Made by a program: the position numbers and the translations under genes. From positions 2,294,001 to 2,358,000 of the forward strand of contig NZ_OX638201.1 of the NCBI RefSeq assembly GCF_951805225.1: a stretch of DNA of 64,000 bases, read 5' to 3'. Shown here in pieces: positions 43,993 through 53,055 of the stretch. Within the stretch, counting starts at the first letter, position 1. Each line of letters begins with the position of its first letter. The notes beneath the pieces were generated by a model, which did no database searches, was not told the DNA's origin, and saw only the letters and a program-made list of their open reading frames with translations. The DNA comes from an uncultured Flavobacterium sp. (lineage in GTDB: Bacteria; Bacteroidota; Bacteroidia; Flavobacteriales; Flavobacteriaceae).

Positions 43993-44007
43993 CGCAACTA
44001 TGTTGCG
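43993..44007. promoter_or_regulatory. Inverted repeat CGCAAC-TAT-GTTGCG (operator candidate)
   Basis: A perfect 6-bp inverted repeat covering the -33 TTG of the plus-strand lipoprotein promoter. Confidence 0.65.
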
Positions 44008-44033
44008 ATAATGATTTTTAAAATATACTTTTG
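44003..44033 (+). promoter_or_regulatory. Bacteroidota-type promoter of the lipoprotein gene
   Basis: TTG (44003-44005), 20 bp, TACTTTTG (44026-44033), matching TTG-N19/20-TAnnTTTG. Start of transcription would fall near 44040, just before the ATG at 44049. Confidence 0.65.
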
Positions 44034-44048
44034 GCAAAAATTTTAAAT

Positions 44049-45146
44049 ATGAGAAAAGAAAAAAACTACGCCAAACTACTACTTATGGGACTTTTGGCTC
44101 TTTCGCTGACAGCGTGTAGCAGTGACAATGAGGAAACTCCTCAAAAACAAATTGATATCGAATTGACACCGGCTGCCTCTATGGTTTATGGCAAACAGCA
44201 GAGTATTGATCTGCCTTCGAGCGTTTTGGAAGCTTCTGATGTTCAGATTAGCTTAGATTTCAGCCTGAATGAAAATGTAAAAGTGAATGCTTCTGAAAAT
44301 CTTAATGATAAACTTTTGAAGGCTTTAACGGTAAACAAGCAATCAGGAAAAATCAATATAAACAGCAGCCTGCTTTATCCTAACGGCGCTGTTTCGGGTA
44401 ATGGAACGAAATTACCTGACAGCTACAAAGTTATTGTAAAGGCAAGTTCTGTAAGTCAGAACTTCCAAGGCAAACAAACTATTGACTTTAAAATCACGCC
44501 TGCCAATCTGTCGATGAAAGGTATCGAAAGCAAAGTAGCGATTCCGGTAGCTTATGTGATTTATGGTGATGCCGCCAGTTTTGAGCTTGAAGCTCCTCAA
44601 ACTGTTTCGGCTGATATGAGCTGGGCAATTGAAAATCAATCGTCTATCGGAACAGATGTATCACTAAGTTCGAATGTTTTAAAATTTCCAGCCAATGCCG
44701 GAGATCCGGATAAAAAATCTGAAAAAGCTTACGATGTGACTCCAGTTCTCCTTAAAGACGGTTTCCGCGTAGCATCAACAACATTCCGCGTGATATTTAT
44801 TCCGAAGATTAAATTCTTTTTCGGAGCCTATTATCCTGAATATGATCTGACCATAGTACTGAATAATCTTCATATTGCTTTATCGAACGGATATGTATCA
44901 GCTGCCCCGGCTTTTTCTCCGGAAGCTTACAAATCATCGTTTGCTATCAATGGTATTAAAAAAGACGGTCAGTCTTTTACCGATACTGAAAGTATATTTT
45001 CAATAAACGAAAAAACAGGTTCTGTTACCGTAAAGAAAAGTATTTCACTAACTGCAGGAGCATACGAAATCACCGTTAAAGCAATCACAACAACAGGACT
45101 TGAATTCCTAACCACATTGACTTTAAACATGTCAAAAGCAGAATAA
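44049..45146 (+). CDS. Cell-surface lipoprotein paired with the TonB receptor
   Basis: 365 residues from ATG 44049, which gives a clean lipobox (LLMGLLALSLTACSSDNEE); a TTG at 44031 would lie within the promoter. Three repeated Ig/beta-sandwich-like regions can be followed by the recurrences YGKQQSIDLPSS, YGDAASFELEAP and FSINEKTGSVTVKKS. No enzymatic motif is seen. Divergent transcription from the receptor under paired inverted repeats implies a helper role in the same uptake system, for example metal capture at the surface (inference). Confidence 0.75.
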   Translation: MRKEKNYAKLLLMGLLALSLTACSSDNEETPQKQIDIELTPAASMVYGKQQSIDLPSSVLEASDVQISLDFSLNENVKVNASENLNDKLLKALTVNKQSGKININSSLLYPNGAVSGNGTKLPDSYKVIVKASSVSQNFQGKQTIDFKITPANLSMKGIESKVAIPVAYVIYGDAASFELEAPQTVSADMSWAIENQSSIGTDVSLSSNVLKFPANAGDPDKKSEKAYDVTPVLLKDGFRVASTTFRVIFIPKIKFFFGAYYPEYDLTIVLNNLHIALSNGYVSAAPAFSPEAYKSSFAINGIKKDGQSFTDTESIFSINEKTGSVTVKKSISLTAGAYEITVKAITTTGLEFLTTLTLNMSKAE

Positions 45147-45326
45147 ATCAGTAAATTAATGGCAAGTTTAACGTATAACTTGAAGAAATACTTGCGCTTT
45201 AGTATCAAAAAACCATCAATTTTAAGTCAAGTTATTTCCCTAAAACAAGGAAAGAACTTTTTTGTAAAAACCATGTTTTACAACTTTAAAAACTGGATTT
45301 TAAGCTAACAAAAATTTTACATTTAT

Positions 45327-45370
45327 AAAATAAACCTCCTTTAAATCACTTTAAAAGAGGTTTATTTTTA
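45327..45370. terminator. Bidirectional terminator
   Basis: AAAATAAACCTC (45327-45338) pairs with GAGGTTTATTTT (45357-45368), followed by T/A-rich sequence. It separates the lipoprotein gene from the convergent dioxygenase fragment. The spacer around it (45147-45505) has no genes. Confidence 0.75.
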
Positions 45371-45505
45371 TGATTTTGATTCTGAAGCTTCGGGACGTTT
45401 TAAAAAATGGTAATTGTGCAACAGTTATCTGTGTTAGCTGTTCGCCTTTCTTTTTAATCCTCTTCTTAAGGAAACTACCTTCAAGGTTGAGTTTTATCTG
45501 CTCTT

Positions 45506-46160
45506 CTATGAAATTTTTAAGCTTGTCATACTTAAACTTCCAGCTAATAATTTATCATTAAACAGGTTTATTGTTTCTCCTTTTTTTTGAAGCCCAAGAC
45601 TGTATATTAATGGTAAATAATGGTCTGGAGTGGGAATTGCTAATTGAAATGCTTTTGATTGCTTATGGTAATCGATGAGCGGTTGGTAATTGCCATCGAG
45701 TAAATAATTATTGATAGTTGATCTAGCTTCAACTGCCCAGTCATAGCCATAATCGTCCTTATGTGCGTTTGCAAAATCAATCATGCCTAAATTGTGAATA
45801 ATATTACCACTGCCTATTATTAAAATTCCTTTATTACGCAGGCTGCTTAATTGTTGTGCCAATTCATAGTGTTGTTGTGTAGATTTGATGTAATCAATAC
45901 ACAACTGAATTACGGGTATATTAGCTTCCGGGTAAAGGTGTTTTATTACACTGCATGCACCATGGTCTAAACCCCATTTTTCATCTAATTCTACTAACGT
46001 AGGTGATAATAATGTTTTGGTTTCTTGAGCGAGCGTTGGACTACCCTTTGCAGGATATTGCACATCAAATAAAGCTTGTGGAAATCCACCAAAATCGTGT
46101 ATTGTTTTTGGCATTTCCATGGCAGTTACTTTGGTGCCTTTTGTAAACCAATGAGCCGAC
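45506..46160 (-). pseudogene. 4,5-DOPA extradiol dioxygenase family (YgiD-like), 5'-truncated
   Basis: Coding runs from SAHWFTKGTKVTAMEMPKTI directly at the IS end (46160) through HDFGGFPQALFDVQYPAKGS, WGLDHGACSVIKHLYPEANI, ILIIGSGNIIHNLG and TPDHYLPLIYSLG to the stop. These are family metal/active-site His blocks. About 70 N-terminal codons, including the first metal-binding His segment (GHGSP), are missing. A Met inside the remnant (46120) could start translation but not make an active enzyme. The loss coincides exactly with the IS3 end. Confidence 0.85.
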
Positions 46161-46268
46161 TGGAGTTGATACCTTTTTTGCGGCTAAACGCTTAGGCAGT
46201 GTTTATCTGCAGTAATAAAAAATGAGGATATATTGCCTAAAATTTCTGACTGGCAGCTAATTTTATTC
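46161..46268. mobile_element. Solitary 108-bp IS3-family left end
   Basis: Matches 24315-24422 in length and order with about 10 mismatches, starting TGGAGTTGATACC and ending CTAATTTTATTC. No transposase or opposite end is present. It separates two gene fragments on the same strand. Confidence 0.9.
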
Positions 46269-46762
46269 GTGGATGGTATTTTCGAAACATCCAGCCTTTT
46301 TTAAATACTTTCATAGGAGACACCATGGCAACCTCTATTGATTTCGGGGATTTAGGTTCATAAAATAGAATAATTTCATCATCAAAATTATTGACGGGTT
46401 TTATCGCAGCTTCTAGAAAAGCTGGAGCGATATCAACAGTTCTTTCTCCTAATGGAATTGAGCCTAAAATAATTGCTTTTAAAATTAAATCAGGATATTG
46501 CAGGGCTGCGAACTGCGCAATCAATCCTGCCCAGGACCATCCTAGCACTACGGCTTTTTCTAACTTTAAATACAGTGCTAAATCCTTTATATCATTAGCA
46601 CAACTGACATATCTGTAGGTAATGTACCCGTTGAAAGATATAAAGCTGTCCCAGAAAATGGAAAAATGGCTCAAGGGGGGATCATAAGGATAAAATAATT
46701 GCATAAAACTGCAGTAAACGACGGGATTACGATGTCCAAGTACTTTTTTATACCGGCAGTTA
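46269..46762 (-). pseudogene. Alpha/beta hydrolase, truncated at both ends
   Basis: On the minus strand: YKKVLGHRNPVVYCSFMQ, TYRYVSCANDIKDLALYLKL, the nucleophile elbow VVLGWSWAGLIAQFAALQYP, LKAIILGSIPLGERTVDIAP, then coding continues up to MFRKYHPR, where IS sequence (KLAASQKF) begins. No start codon or true N-terminus, and the C-terminal catalytic His region is missing. The elbow ends in Ala instead of Gly. Confidence 0.75.
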
Positions 46763-46765
46763 GTA

Positions 46766-47062
46766 TTAGTTGTTGCTTAAAAGACAGCCAGCAAGAGCAA
46801 TAACAAATAGGAACGCCATTATCACATTGATAATAAATCCAAAAATACTTCTAATTCCAATAGGTTCAGCAAGGCTTTTGAATGAATATACGATTCCGAT
46901 TATTGAAGTCAGTCCAATCAGCAATCCAATAATACCAATAAATAAACCAGGCACATTGAGTCCAAATACTGCCCAAATTAAAAATATAAATAAAATTATT
47001 GATACAACTCCTAAGGAAAATGCTGCGTTCGAGTTTCTTCGCTGCAATATTGGCTGATCCAT
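46766..47062 (-). CDS. Small integral membrane protein
   Basis: 98 residues with three hydrophobic segments (AAFSLGVVSIILFIFLIWAV, LFIGIIGLLIGLTSIIGIVY, FGFIINVIMAFLFVIALAGC). The short N-terminus (MDQPILQRRNSN) is probably cytoplasmic. The pattern resembles DUF4190-type small membrane proteins; no function is known. It follows a terminator and precedes the hydrolase remnant. Confidence 0.7.
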   Translation of the reverse strand: MDQPILQRRNSNAAFSLGVVSIILFIFLIWAVFGLNVPGLFIGIIGLLIGLTSIIGIVYSFKSLAEPIGIRSIFGFIINVIMAFLFVIALAGCLLSNN

Positions 47063-47091
47063 ATCTAGTAATTTATTGAACTTACCTTGAG

Positions 47092-47122
47092 AAAAAAACA
47101 GAAAGCCGCTTAAACGGCTTTC
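47092..47122 (-). terminator. Rho-independent terminator
   Basis: GAAAGCCG (47101-47108) pairs with CGGCTTTC (47115-47122). The minus strand continues in seven T residues. It ends the transcript of the 47139 gene. Confidence 0.9.
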
Positions 47123-47138
47123 CTTAGAGATTAATTAT

Positions 47139-48578
47139 TTAGTTAAATTTCATTAGCCTAAATGAATTTTCTTTAACATTTTCTTCAATTATAAAAATTC
47201 CATTTTTAGTTATTGATGTTTCATAATTGCGTTTTGATTTCATTTGTGTTTTAAAAAAGTCGGCTACTTTTGGATTCAAAAAATTAGCATAAATTGTATT
47301 TATGTCGACATTATTATCTCCAAAAATTTCATCCACTGAATATCCTGTCGGAAATGACCCTCCTCTAATTCCGTTTAAAAGGATATTATCTACTTTATAA
47401 GTCACTTTTACATCTTTTGTAATTTGTCCTTTTTTAGAATCAATTTCGTACATAAATGCAAAATTATCCTTGGTTTTTTTTATTCCAAAACCAAATTGAT
47501 TATCATTTAAATAAAAGAAATCAACATTCATGAAAAAAGCAACCGTATTTTTATTGAATTGTTTTTCATCTGAAATTTCTTTTTCAATTTTCCAGATTAA
47601 GTTTCCTTCAAAACTGTATTTAAAAATATAAAATCCTGAGAACTTTGAATTGTAGAAATCTTCATCAATTGTATTAGAATACAAACCGTATATATAAAAT
47701 ATTTTGTTTTTTATATCAACATAAACATTTCCTGTTGCCGATTCAGATAAAGAATGTTTTGAAGTATGTTCATCCTGAATAATAGTAAACTCTCCAAAGC
47801 CATTATTTGAGGGAGAAAAATATTTGTTTTCTAATTTTAAAGGAATGCTGACAGTAGAAATGATCTCACTATTCATATTATACCCCAAAATATTGTAAAT
47901 ATCTACAGTTCTTTCTTTGTTTAGGTCTTTATTCATCATGTAAAACCGATCATTGAAAAACGAACCTAATCCCCATTTTTCAATTTCTTTTTCCTTATTA
48001 AATTTGGGAGGTGTAAAATCATAAAGCTGCGTTGAAAAATCATTAAGGCTTCTTCTGTGTATTTGATATTCTTCATGCTCTTTTTTTTTCTTTTTGTTGT
48101 TTATTTTCTCACCGAGCAAAAAAGCATAATCATCATTAAAGAATTCGAAGCGAGTATACATTTGATCTACATTTTCAATATCTTCAAATGTAAAATCTTT
48201 TACATTGCCATTATCATCAAAAACCATCTTGTCCTTATTTGCAATTGCCAGCTTACCGCTTGTTGTACCAATTATGTCGTAATAGATAGGTCTGTCATTC
48301 ATGCCTCTTCCAAAAAACGCCGGCAAGCCTTTATAGTTTGAGAGAATATCTTTAGAGTATCTTACATTTAACAGGCTGTCGTAACAAACAATTTTGACCT
48401 CTGATTTTGGAGATTTTTCTCTGCCCGTGACGATATAGACTGTTCCGTTTTTAACAAAATCAAAACCCAAAAGCTTATTTTTATCAGCTAATTTAAATTC
48501 GACAACTTTATCTTGTGCTTTCGCAAAGAAAGAAAACATAGAGAACAGGAATACAGAGAAATAAAAGTTTTTAGTCAT
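47139..48578 (-). CDS. Exported protein of unknown function
   Basis: 479 residues with a cleaved signal peptide (YFSVFLFSMFSFFAKAQ). The mature part is rich in short strands (KNGTVYIVTGREKSP, EVKIVCYDSLLNVRY, GNVYVDIKNKIFYIYGLYSN, FKYSFEGNLIWKIEKEIS), suggesting a propeller-like fold. A charged insert KINNKKKKKEHEEYQ sits near residue 160. No family is recognised. It lies 28 bp after the serine hydrolase gene on the same strand, so it is probably co-transcribed. Confidence 0.65.
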   Translation of the reverse strand: MTKNFYFSVFLFSMFSFFAKAQDKVVEFKLADKNKLLGFDFVKNGTVYIVTGREKSPKSEVKIVCYDSLLNVRYSKDILSNYKGLPAFFGRGMNDRPIYYDIIGTTSGKLAIANKDKMVFDDNGNVKDFTFEDIENVDQMYTRFEFFNDDYAFLLGEKINNKKKKKEHEEYQIHRRSLNDFSTQLYDFTPPKFNKEKEIEKWGLGSFFNDRFYMMNKDLNKERTVDIYNILGYNMNSEIISTVSIPLKLENKYFSPSNNGFGEFTIIQDEHTSKHSLSESATGNVYVDIKNKIFYIYGLYSNTIDEDFYNSKFSGFYIFKYSFEGNLIWKIEKEISDEKQFNKNTVAFFMNVDFFYLNDNQFGFGIKKTKDNFAFMYEIDSKKGQITKDVKVTYKVDNILLNGIRGGSFPTGYSVDEIFGDNNVDINTIYANFLNPKVADFFKTQMKSKRNYETSITKNGIFIIEENVKENSFRLMKFN

Positions 48579-48606
48579 TTTTTATTTATTATTAATTTAA
48601 TTCAGT

Positions 48607-50277
48607 TTAGTTTTTTAAATTTTTAAGATAAGGCAGTATATGATTTTTAAAAATTATTTCTGGCTGTTGTGTTTTTCCATTTCTGTAGTTTCCCGATGTG
48701 ATTGCAACAACTGCATTTAAACTTGGAACAACAAAAATATACTGCCCGCCTGCTCCTCTGGCTTCAATAGTTGCTGTATTTTTTCCTTTTACCTGATAGC
48801 TGTTATGCCACCATAAATACCCGTATCCATTTTTGTCTTCAGTGTTTTCTAAAACAAGGTAATTTTTAAATGAATCTTCTACCCATTTTTTTGATAGAAC
48901 CCGTTTTCTGTTCCATTTTCCCTCGTTGAGATAGAGTTCTCCAAATTTGATCATATCTTTAGAAGTCAGATACATTCCACCTCCAAAATAAGGGTTTTTA
49001 TTTAAATCACTAAAGATAACATAGTTTGAAATCTCTAATTTTTGAAATAAATAATGATCCATAAATAATTCTAAAGGCTCTGAAACAACTGAATCCATTG
49101 CAATTCCGAGTAAATACGGATTAGCAGATCCATAATTGGCTTTTGTATTTGGACTGTTTATCATTGGAGTATTCAATATCGTTTCGATCCAGTCTTTTGA
49201 CTTTTGATAATTGTCTTCAACCGCCGGAGATTTAGGATTAGCATTAATTCCGTAATCAATTGCATCCAATCCAGAACTCATAGTCAATAAGCTTTTAATA
49301 TTAATTTTTGCTTTTAAACTATCTTTATGAACCTGATATTTTGAAGGTAAAAAATCAAAAATAGATTGCTCGACACTTTTAAATAATGATTTATCTAAAG
49401 CAATTCCCACTATGGCAGATGAAATACTTTTTGATGCAGAGCGCATATCGTGCGGTACATTTGCGGTGTAACCTTCAAAATATTTTTCATAAATCAGTTT
49501 GCCATTTTTCGAAATTAAAACGGAATGTGTATTAGGTAATAAATTATTTGAAATAAGGTTCTCCAATTCTTTAAGTTCAGGAATGTAAGTTGGATTATTT
49601 GTTTTGAAACCACCAATTTTCCAATCTGTTACAGACTTTTTTAAATCAATCTCCGTGATTAAAGATTTTCCTAAAAATATTTCTAAGTGAATTTTATTAG
49701 TCACTAATTTTCCTTTAAATTGTAAACCGGTTTTAAAATCAGAAAACGATATAACATCATTTTCTTTTTGAAAATTGTCGCACCATGTTCCGGTAAAACG
49801 ATTGTCGCCCAAAATGGGATAAGCCTCATATTTATTTTTTGAACCATTCTCTAGACTTAAATAAAAATCCAGTGCTTTTAGTTCGTCTACCATCAAAACA
49901 TTCCAATCTCCTATAAAAAAATTGTGTACAGATTTAATTAATCTTACATGATAAAGCAGCATACCCGATTTAATAAATCCATTAATTGCTTTGCCATCCT
50001 TTGATAGAACGCCTTCAAAAAATATATTTTCGGCAAAAGGTATAGTAATGCGATTAACATTTGTGGCATTAAATGGATAATTGATAATGCTTTTGCTGTT
50101 GTAAATTTTTAAAGCAGCATTTTCAAATCCAAAATTTTCAATTTCTACCTTTAAATTGAATGTTTTAGAATTTTCAATTTTTCCTTCCCAGTTGTCTGTA
50201 TATTCAGCCATATCCTGTGCCGTGACAGAAAAGGAATAAAGGATAAAGAAAAAAAACAGGAGGTTATGAAATCTCAT
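48607..50277 (-). CDS. Secreted serine hydrolase, beta-lactamase/PBP4* family
   Basis: 556 residues with a signal peptide (LLFFFFILYSFSVTAQ). The first 220 residues are a beta-rich domain of unknown family. The catalytic domain follows: SxxK in MRSASKSISSAIVGIALD, the Tyr motif TKANYGSANPYLLGIAMD, and a late ARGAGGQYIFVVPSLNAVVA (the KTG-equivalent HxG-type strand). Members are peptidases or esterases acting on cell-wall or ester substrates; actual beta-lactam resistance is unlikely. An AraC gene lies 65 bp upstream on the same strand. Confidence 0.88.
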   Translation of the reverse strand: MRFHNLLFFFFILYSFSVTAQDMAEYTDNWEGKIENSKTFNLKVEIENFGFENAALKIYNSKSIINYPFNATNVNRITIPFAENIFFEGVLSKDGKAINGFIKSGMLLYHVRLIKSVHNFFIGDWNVLMVDELKALDFYLSLENGSKNKYEAYPILGDNRFTGTWCDNFQKENDVISFSDFKTGLQFKGKLVTNKIHLEIFLGKSLITEIDLKKSVTDWKIGGFKTNNPTYIPELKELENLISNNLLPNTHSVLISKNGKLIYEKYFEGYTANVPHDMRSASKSISSAIVGIALDKSLFKSVEQSIFDFLPSKYQVHKDSLKAKINIKSLLTMSSGLDAIDYGINANPKSPAVEDNYQKSKDWIETILNTPMINSPNTKANYGSANPYLLGIAMDSVVSEPLELFMDHYLFQKLEISNYVIFSDLNKNPYFGGGMYLTSKDMIKFGELYLNEGKWNRKRVLSKKWVEDSFKNYLVLENTEDKNGYGYLWWHNSYQVKGKNTATIEARGAGGQYIFVVPSLNAVVAITSGNYRNGKTQQPEIIFKNHILPYLKNLKN

Positions 50278-50342
50278 TTTTTAATAGATTTAAAAATATG
50301 GTGCGAAGATGAGATTTTAAAAGCTTAAAAAATTGTATAAAA

Positions 50343-51149
50343 TTAACATTTTAAAATTTTTCGAAATAATTTTGCCGGAGTTGTATTATAGATTTTTTTG
50401 AAACTTGAAATAAAATGACTTTGGTCGCAGAATCCGCATTGATAACAGATATCTGTCATTGAAATTTTATTAGAAACGATTAAACAAAAAGCCTTATTAA
50501 CTTTTATTACCCTAATGTCATTTCCAAGGCTTGTACCAAAATATCTATTAAACTCTCTGGATAAGTGAATGGGATGAATTCCTAAAATGGAACTTAGTTT
50601 AGCCAGGGAATAATCAATTTGTTCTTCAAAAAGGAGCTCCTGAAGTTTGTGAACCCAATCCGGTTTTTTAGTACTAATTTTTTTAGTTTCTTTTATTGTA
50701 CTGAAAAGTTCAACCATTAACGATTCAATGCCTAAGTTAGAATACTGATCGTTTATTTTGGATTCAATAAATACTTTATTCATCAAATTTATAGTTAATG
50801 GATTTTTCAGATGCATACTTCCTTCAAAATCTGTTGTTTGAATATCATAATTTAAAAACCAATTCTCATTGAGCTCAATATGAAATCCTCTTGCAAAACC
50901 AGGTGGCTTTATATTGTAATGGGCATCCTGCCAATTGTGAAACAACAAGCTTCCCTGCTCTAAGTAATACGATTCTTTTTTGTTAGATTCAAAAAGTTTT
51001 CCTTGAAGCAAATACGTAAAATAAGGGTTTTCATGATAATGCCAATCGACTTTACTGTGGGTATATTCAGTATCCGTAATAATAGTATTTTGGAAAATTG
51101 ACTTTTGATAATTTGTTCCGTAAAATTCTCCTTTATTTAGTTGATTCAT
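50343..51149 (-). CDS. AraC-family transcriptional regulator
   Basis: 268 residues. An N-terminal cupin (KVDWHYHENPYFTYLLQGKL, LEQGSLLFHNWQDAHYN) with His residues fits a small-ligand sensor. The C-terminal double HTH is clear: LAKLSSILGIHPIHLSREFN, then MTDICYQCGFCDQSHFISSF and KKIYNTTPAKLFRK. It lies just upstream of the serine hydrolase gene and is the likely regulator of that unit. Confidence 0.92.
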   Translation of the reverse strand: MNQLNKGEFYGTNYQKSIFQNTIITDTEYTHSKVDWHYHENPYFTYLLQGKLFESNKKESYYLEQGSLLFHNWQDAHYNIKPPGFARGFHIELNENWFLNYDIQTTDFEGSMHLKNPLTINLMNKVFIESKINDQYSNLGIESLMVELFSTIKETKKISTKKPDWVHKLQELLFEEQIDYSLAKLSSILGIHPIHLSREFNRYFGTSLGNDIRVIKVNKAFCLIVSNKISMTDICYQCGFCDQSHFISSFKKIYNTTPAKLFRKILKC

Positions 51150-51354
51150 TTATTTCTTGAGGTTTTCTTCAGCACAATAAAGATTAATATTAAATTGGGA
51201 TATTCCATCAAAATTCAAGTTTTTCTAGCTCCGTTCATCCTAAAAAATGTTTTTGAAAGAACGAAAATACGATTAAAAACCGTAATTGTAATAAATTAGT
51301 TGAATACAAAGAAGCTGTTTAGCGGATTTTTTTTAGTTCCCATTGTTTAACTGT

Positions 51355-51633
51355 TTAGTAATTCCAAATTCCTTTTTGCATCGCAATTTTCAATTGATAG
51401 TCTTTTGGATTACGATTGTAATTTTCTCTATTCATTTCAGAGCTAACACTGAATACCTCAGTTTTGTTTTTGAATTCAAAAGAGATATCCGGATTTTTTC
51501 TTGTATAAAATCCCGTTACTTTACAATTAATTATCTCTGTTTTATTTCTTTCAGACTCTTTTATATTTAGAAAATTCCACATTACAGCAGCAATTTGCCC
51601 GAAACTCAAATAGAAAATTATAACTCCTTGCAA
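51355..51633 (-). CDS. Small membrane protein, probably 5'-truncated
   Basis: 92 residues from the first Met. The frame stays open upstream to about 51778 with coding-like text (GIVFFVIYRKDFLLNIYTSF, DETYAKLYVIGFYLLQ) but no ATG, so the true start is lost or non-standard. One hydrophobic segment (GVIIFYLSFGQIAAVMW) is followed by a polar domain (NCKVTGFYTRKNPDISFEFK) recalling DUF3592-like beta domains. Function unknown. Confidence 0.45.
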   Translation of the reverse strand: MQGVIIFYLSFGQIAAVMWNFLNIKESERNKTEIINCKVTGFYTRKNPDISFEFKNKTEVFSVSSEMNRENYNRNPKDYQLKIAMQKGIWNY

Positions 51634-51741
51634 TAAATAAAATCCTATAACATATAATTTGGCATATGTTTCATCAAAACTTGTATATATATTGAGTAAA
51701 AAATCTTTTCTATAAATTACAAAAAATACTATTCCAATAAC

Positions 51742-51780
51742 TTGAGCTGGGTCATAAAAATGAACCAGCTCAAATTTTTA
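51742..51780 (+). terminator. Terminator-like hairpin
   Basis: TTGAGCTGG (51742-51750) pairs with CCAGCTCAA (51765-51773), followed by ATTTTTA on the plus strand. No plus-strand gene precedes it. It overlaps the upstream extension of the 51355 frame, supporting that this extension is not intact. Confidence 0.45.
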
Positions 51781-51901
51781 AGTGACGAAAAAGAAGGACA
51801 ATCAAACAGCTAATAAAAACATTTAATTTCAATTATTATATTTTTAAATAGATATTGATATAAAATTTTATGAGTCAGATTTATAAATTAACTTACATCA
51901 A

Positions 51902-51941
51902 ACAAACCTCAATACATTAAATGATCCAATCTGAGGTTTGT
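51902..51941 (-). terminator. Stem-loop after the efflux operon
   Basis: ACAAACCTCA pairs with TGAGGTTTGT (10 bp, 20-nt loop), about 80 bp beyond the last efflux gene. No T-run, so its terminator role is uncertain. The rest of 51781-52019 is empty. Confidence 0.35.
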
Positions 51942-52019
51942 GTTGGAAGAAAGTCAGCAACTGTATGAAGGTTTTTCCATTTAGGCTTAATTTAGAACCC
52001 ATTCAGCATTCATAGAAAA

Positions 52020-53000
52020 TTATTTATTTTGAAAAGGATTATAGGAAATACCAATATTAAAATAACCATTCATATCTTGTTTAACAGTCATGATTTCATT
52101 GGTTGCTCCTCTTTCTCGCAAGTTTCCCTGTAAAGTATTATTCACTCCGGCCTTAAATGTTGTAATAAAATTTTTGTTCAGCATATATTCATATACAAAC
52201 CCTGATTTAATTTCATTTCTGTTAAACTGATATACTTCCTTTAGTCCGGATTGATGAGGATAAACAAAAAAAGATTCATTATCAAACGTTGAACCTAATG
52301 AAAGACGTCCTTTTTCTAATAATGGCCTTCTAATATATACATATTTTGGCAGCACAACATCAAGCGACCATAATGAATTAGAGAATTTATGTTCGAAAGT
52401 AAAAGTTGGTAATACAGGAAAAATAGACGTGTTGTTTGTCTGCAGAAGCATTCCTAAAGTTAGCGTAGTTTGTTCTGTTTTTTTGAGTAGAAAACTTCCT
52501 ATCAAAACCCCGTTAATTCTTTCAAAACCTCCATTTGATCCTTCAGCAATAACGCTGGCATTATAAACAAAGGTTCTTCCAAATAATTTAGAATAGTACG
52601 TAAAATTTAGTCCTGTAGAATAGAAATTAAAGTTTTCATTATCGGTATGATATATGGGTGTACCAGTAGTTGCAAAATTCTCATAATTTTCAAATTCCAA
52701 AGATTCAAATTTATAGCGTAGAGATCCGCTTAAAGTCCATTTTTCTTTTCTGATAATTGGTGCATTCAATGCTGCTTTAAATCTTTTTTGACTTTTAAGT
52801 GTTCCTTTCTCATATAGTTTTTCATATAAATCAGCATCATAATCACCAGGAGAAAATTGCTCATATTGAAAATCCAAAAACCTCGTAGATGGAAAACGCG
52901 TTGTAATAGCTTTTACCGTTTTTCTTCTAACAGAATCGGATTCAATCTGTGCTGTTACAGAAAATACAGGAATTATAAGTAATAAAATGGCTAATCTCAT
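52020..53000 (-). CDS. DUF6268-like outer-membrane beta-barrel protein of the efflux operon
   Basis: 326 residues with a signal peptide (LAILLLIIPVFSVTAQ). Many amphipathic strands (RYKFESLEFENYENFAT, FYSTGLNFTYYSKLFGRTFV, LTLGMLLQTNNTSIFPVLPT) fit an outer-membrane barrel. The pattern resembles DUF6268, proteins often placed last in RND operons of Bacteroidota. Its job there is unknown. It follows the RND gene by 55 bp. Confidence 0.7.
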   Translation of the reverse strand: MRLAILLLIIPVFSVTAQIESDSVRRKTVKAITTRFPSTRFLDFQYEQFSPGDYDADLYEKLYEKGTLKSQKRFKAALNAPIIRKEKWTLSGSLRYKFESLEFENYENFATTGTPIYHTDNENFNFYSTGLNFTYYSKLFGRTFVYNASVIAEGSNGGFERINGVLIGSFLLKKTEQTTLTLGMLLQTNNTSIFPVLPTFTFEHKFSNSLWSLDVVLPKYVYIRRPLLEKGRLSLGSTFDNESFFVYPHQSGLKEVYQFNRNEIKSGFVYEYMLNKNFITTFKAGVNNTLQGNLRERGATNEIMTVKQDMNGYFNIGISYNPFQNK

Positions 53001-53055
53001 AGTTGAAAATTTAAGTTTAAGTAATTTTGTTTCATATCAAAATGATTAAAGAAAA

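Noticed and set aside
48607..50277. Antibiotic-resistance beta-lactamase
   Set aside because: The large N-terminal domain, the HxG-type end and the AraC-linked context fit the PBP4*/esterase group rather than class A or C resistance enzymes.
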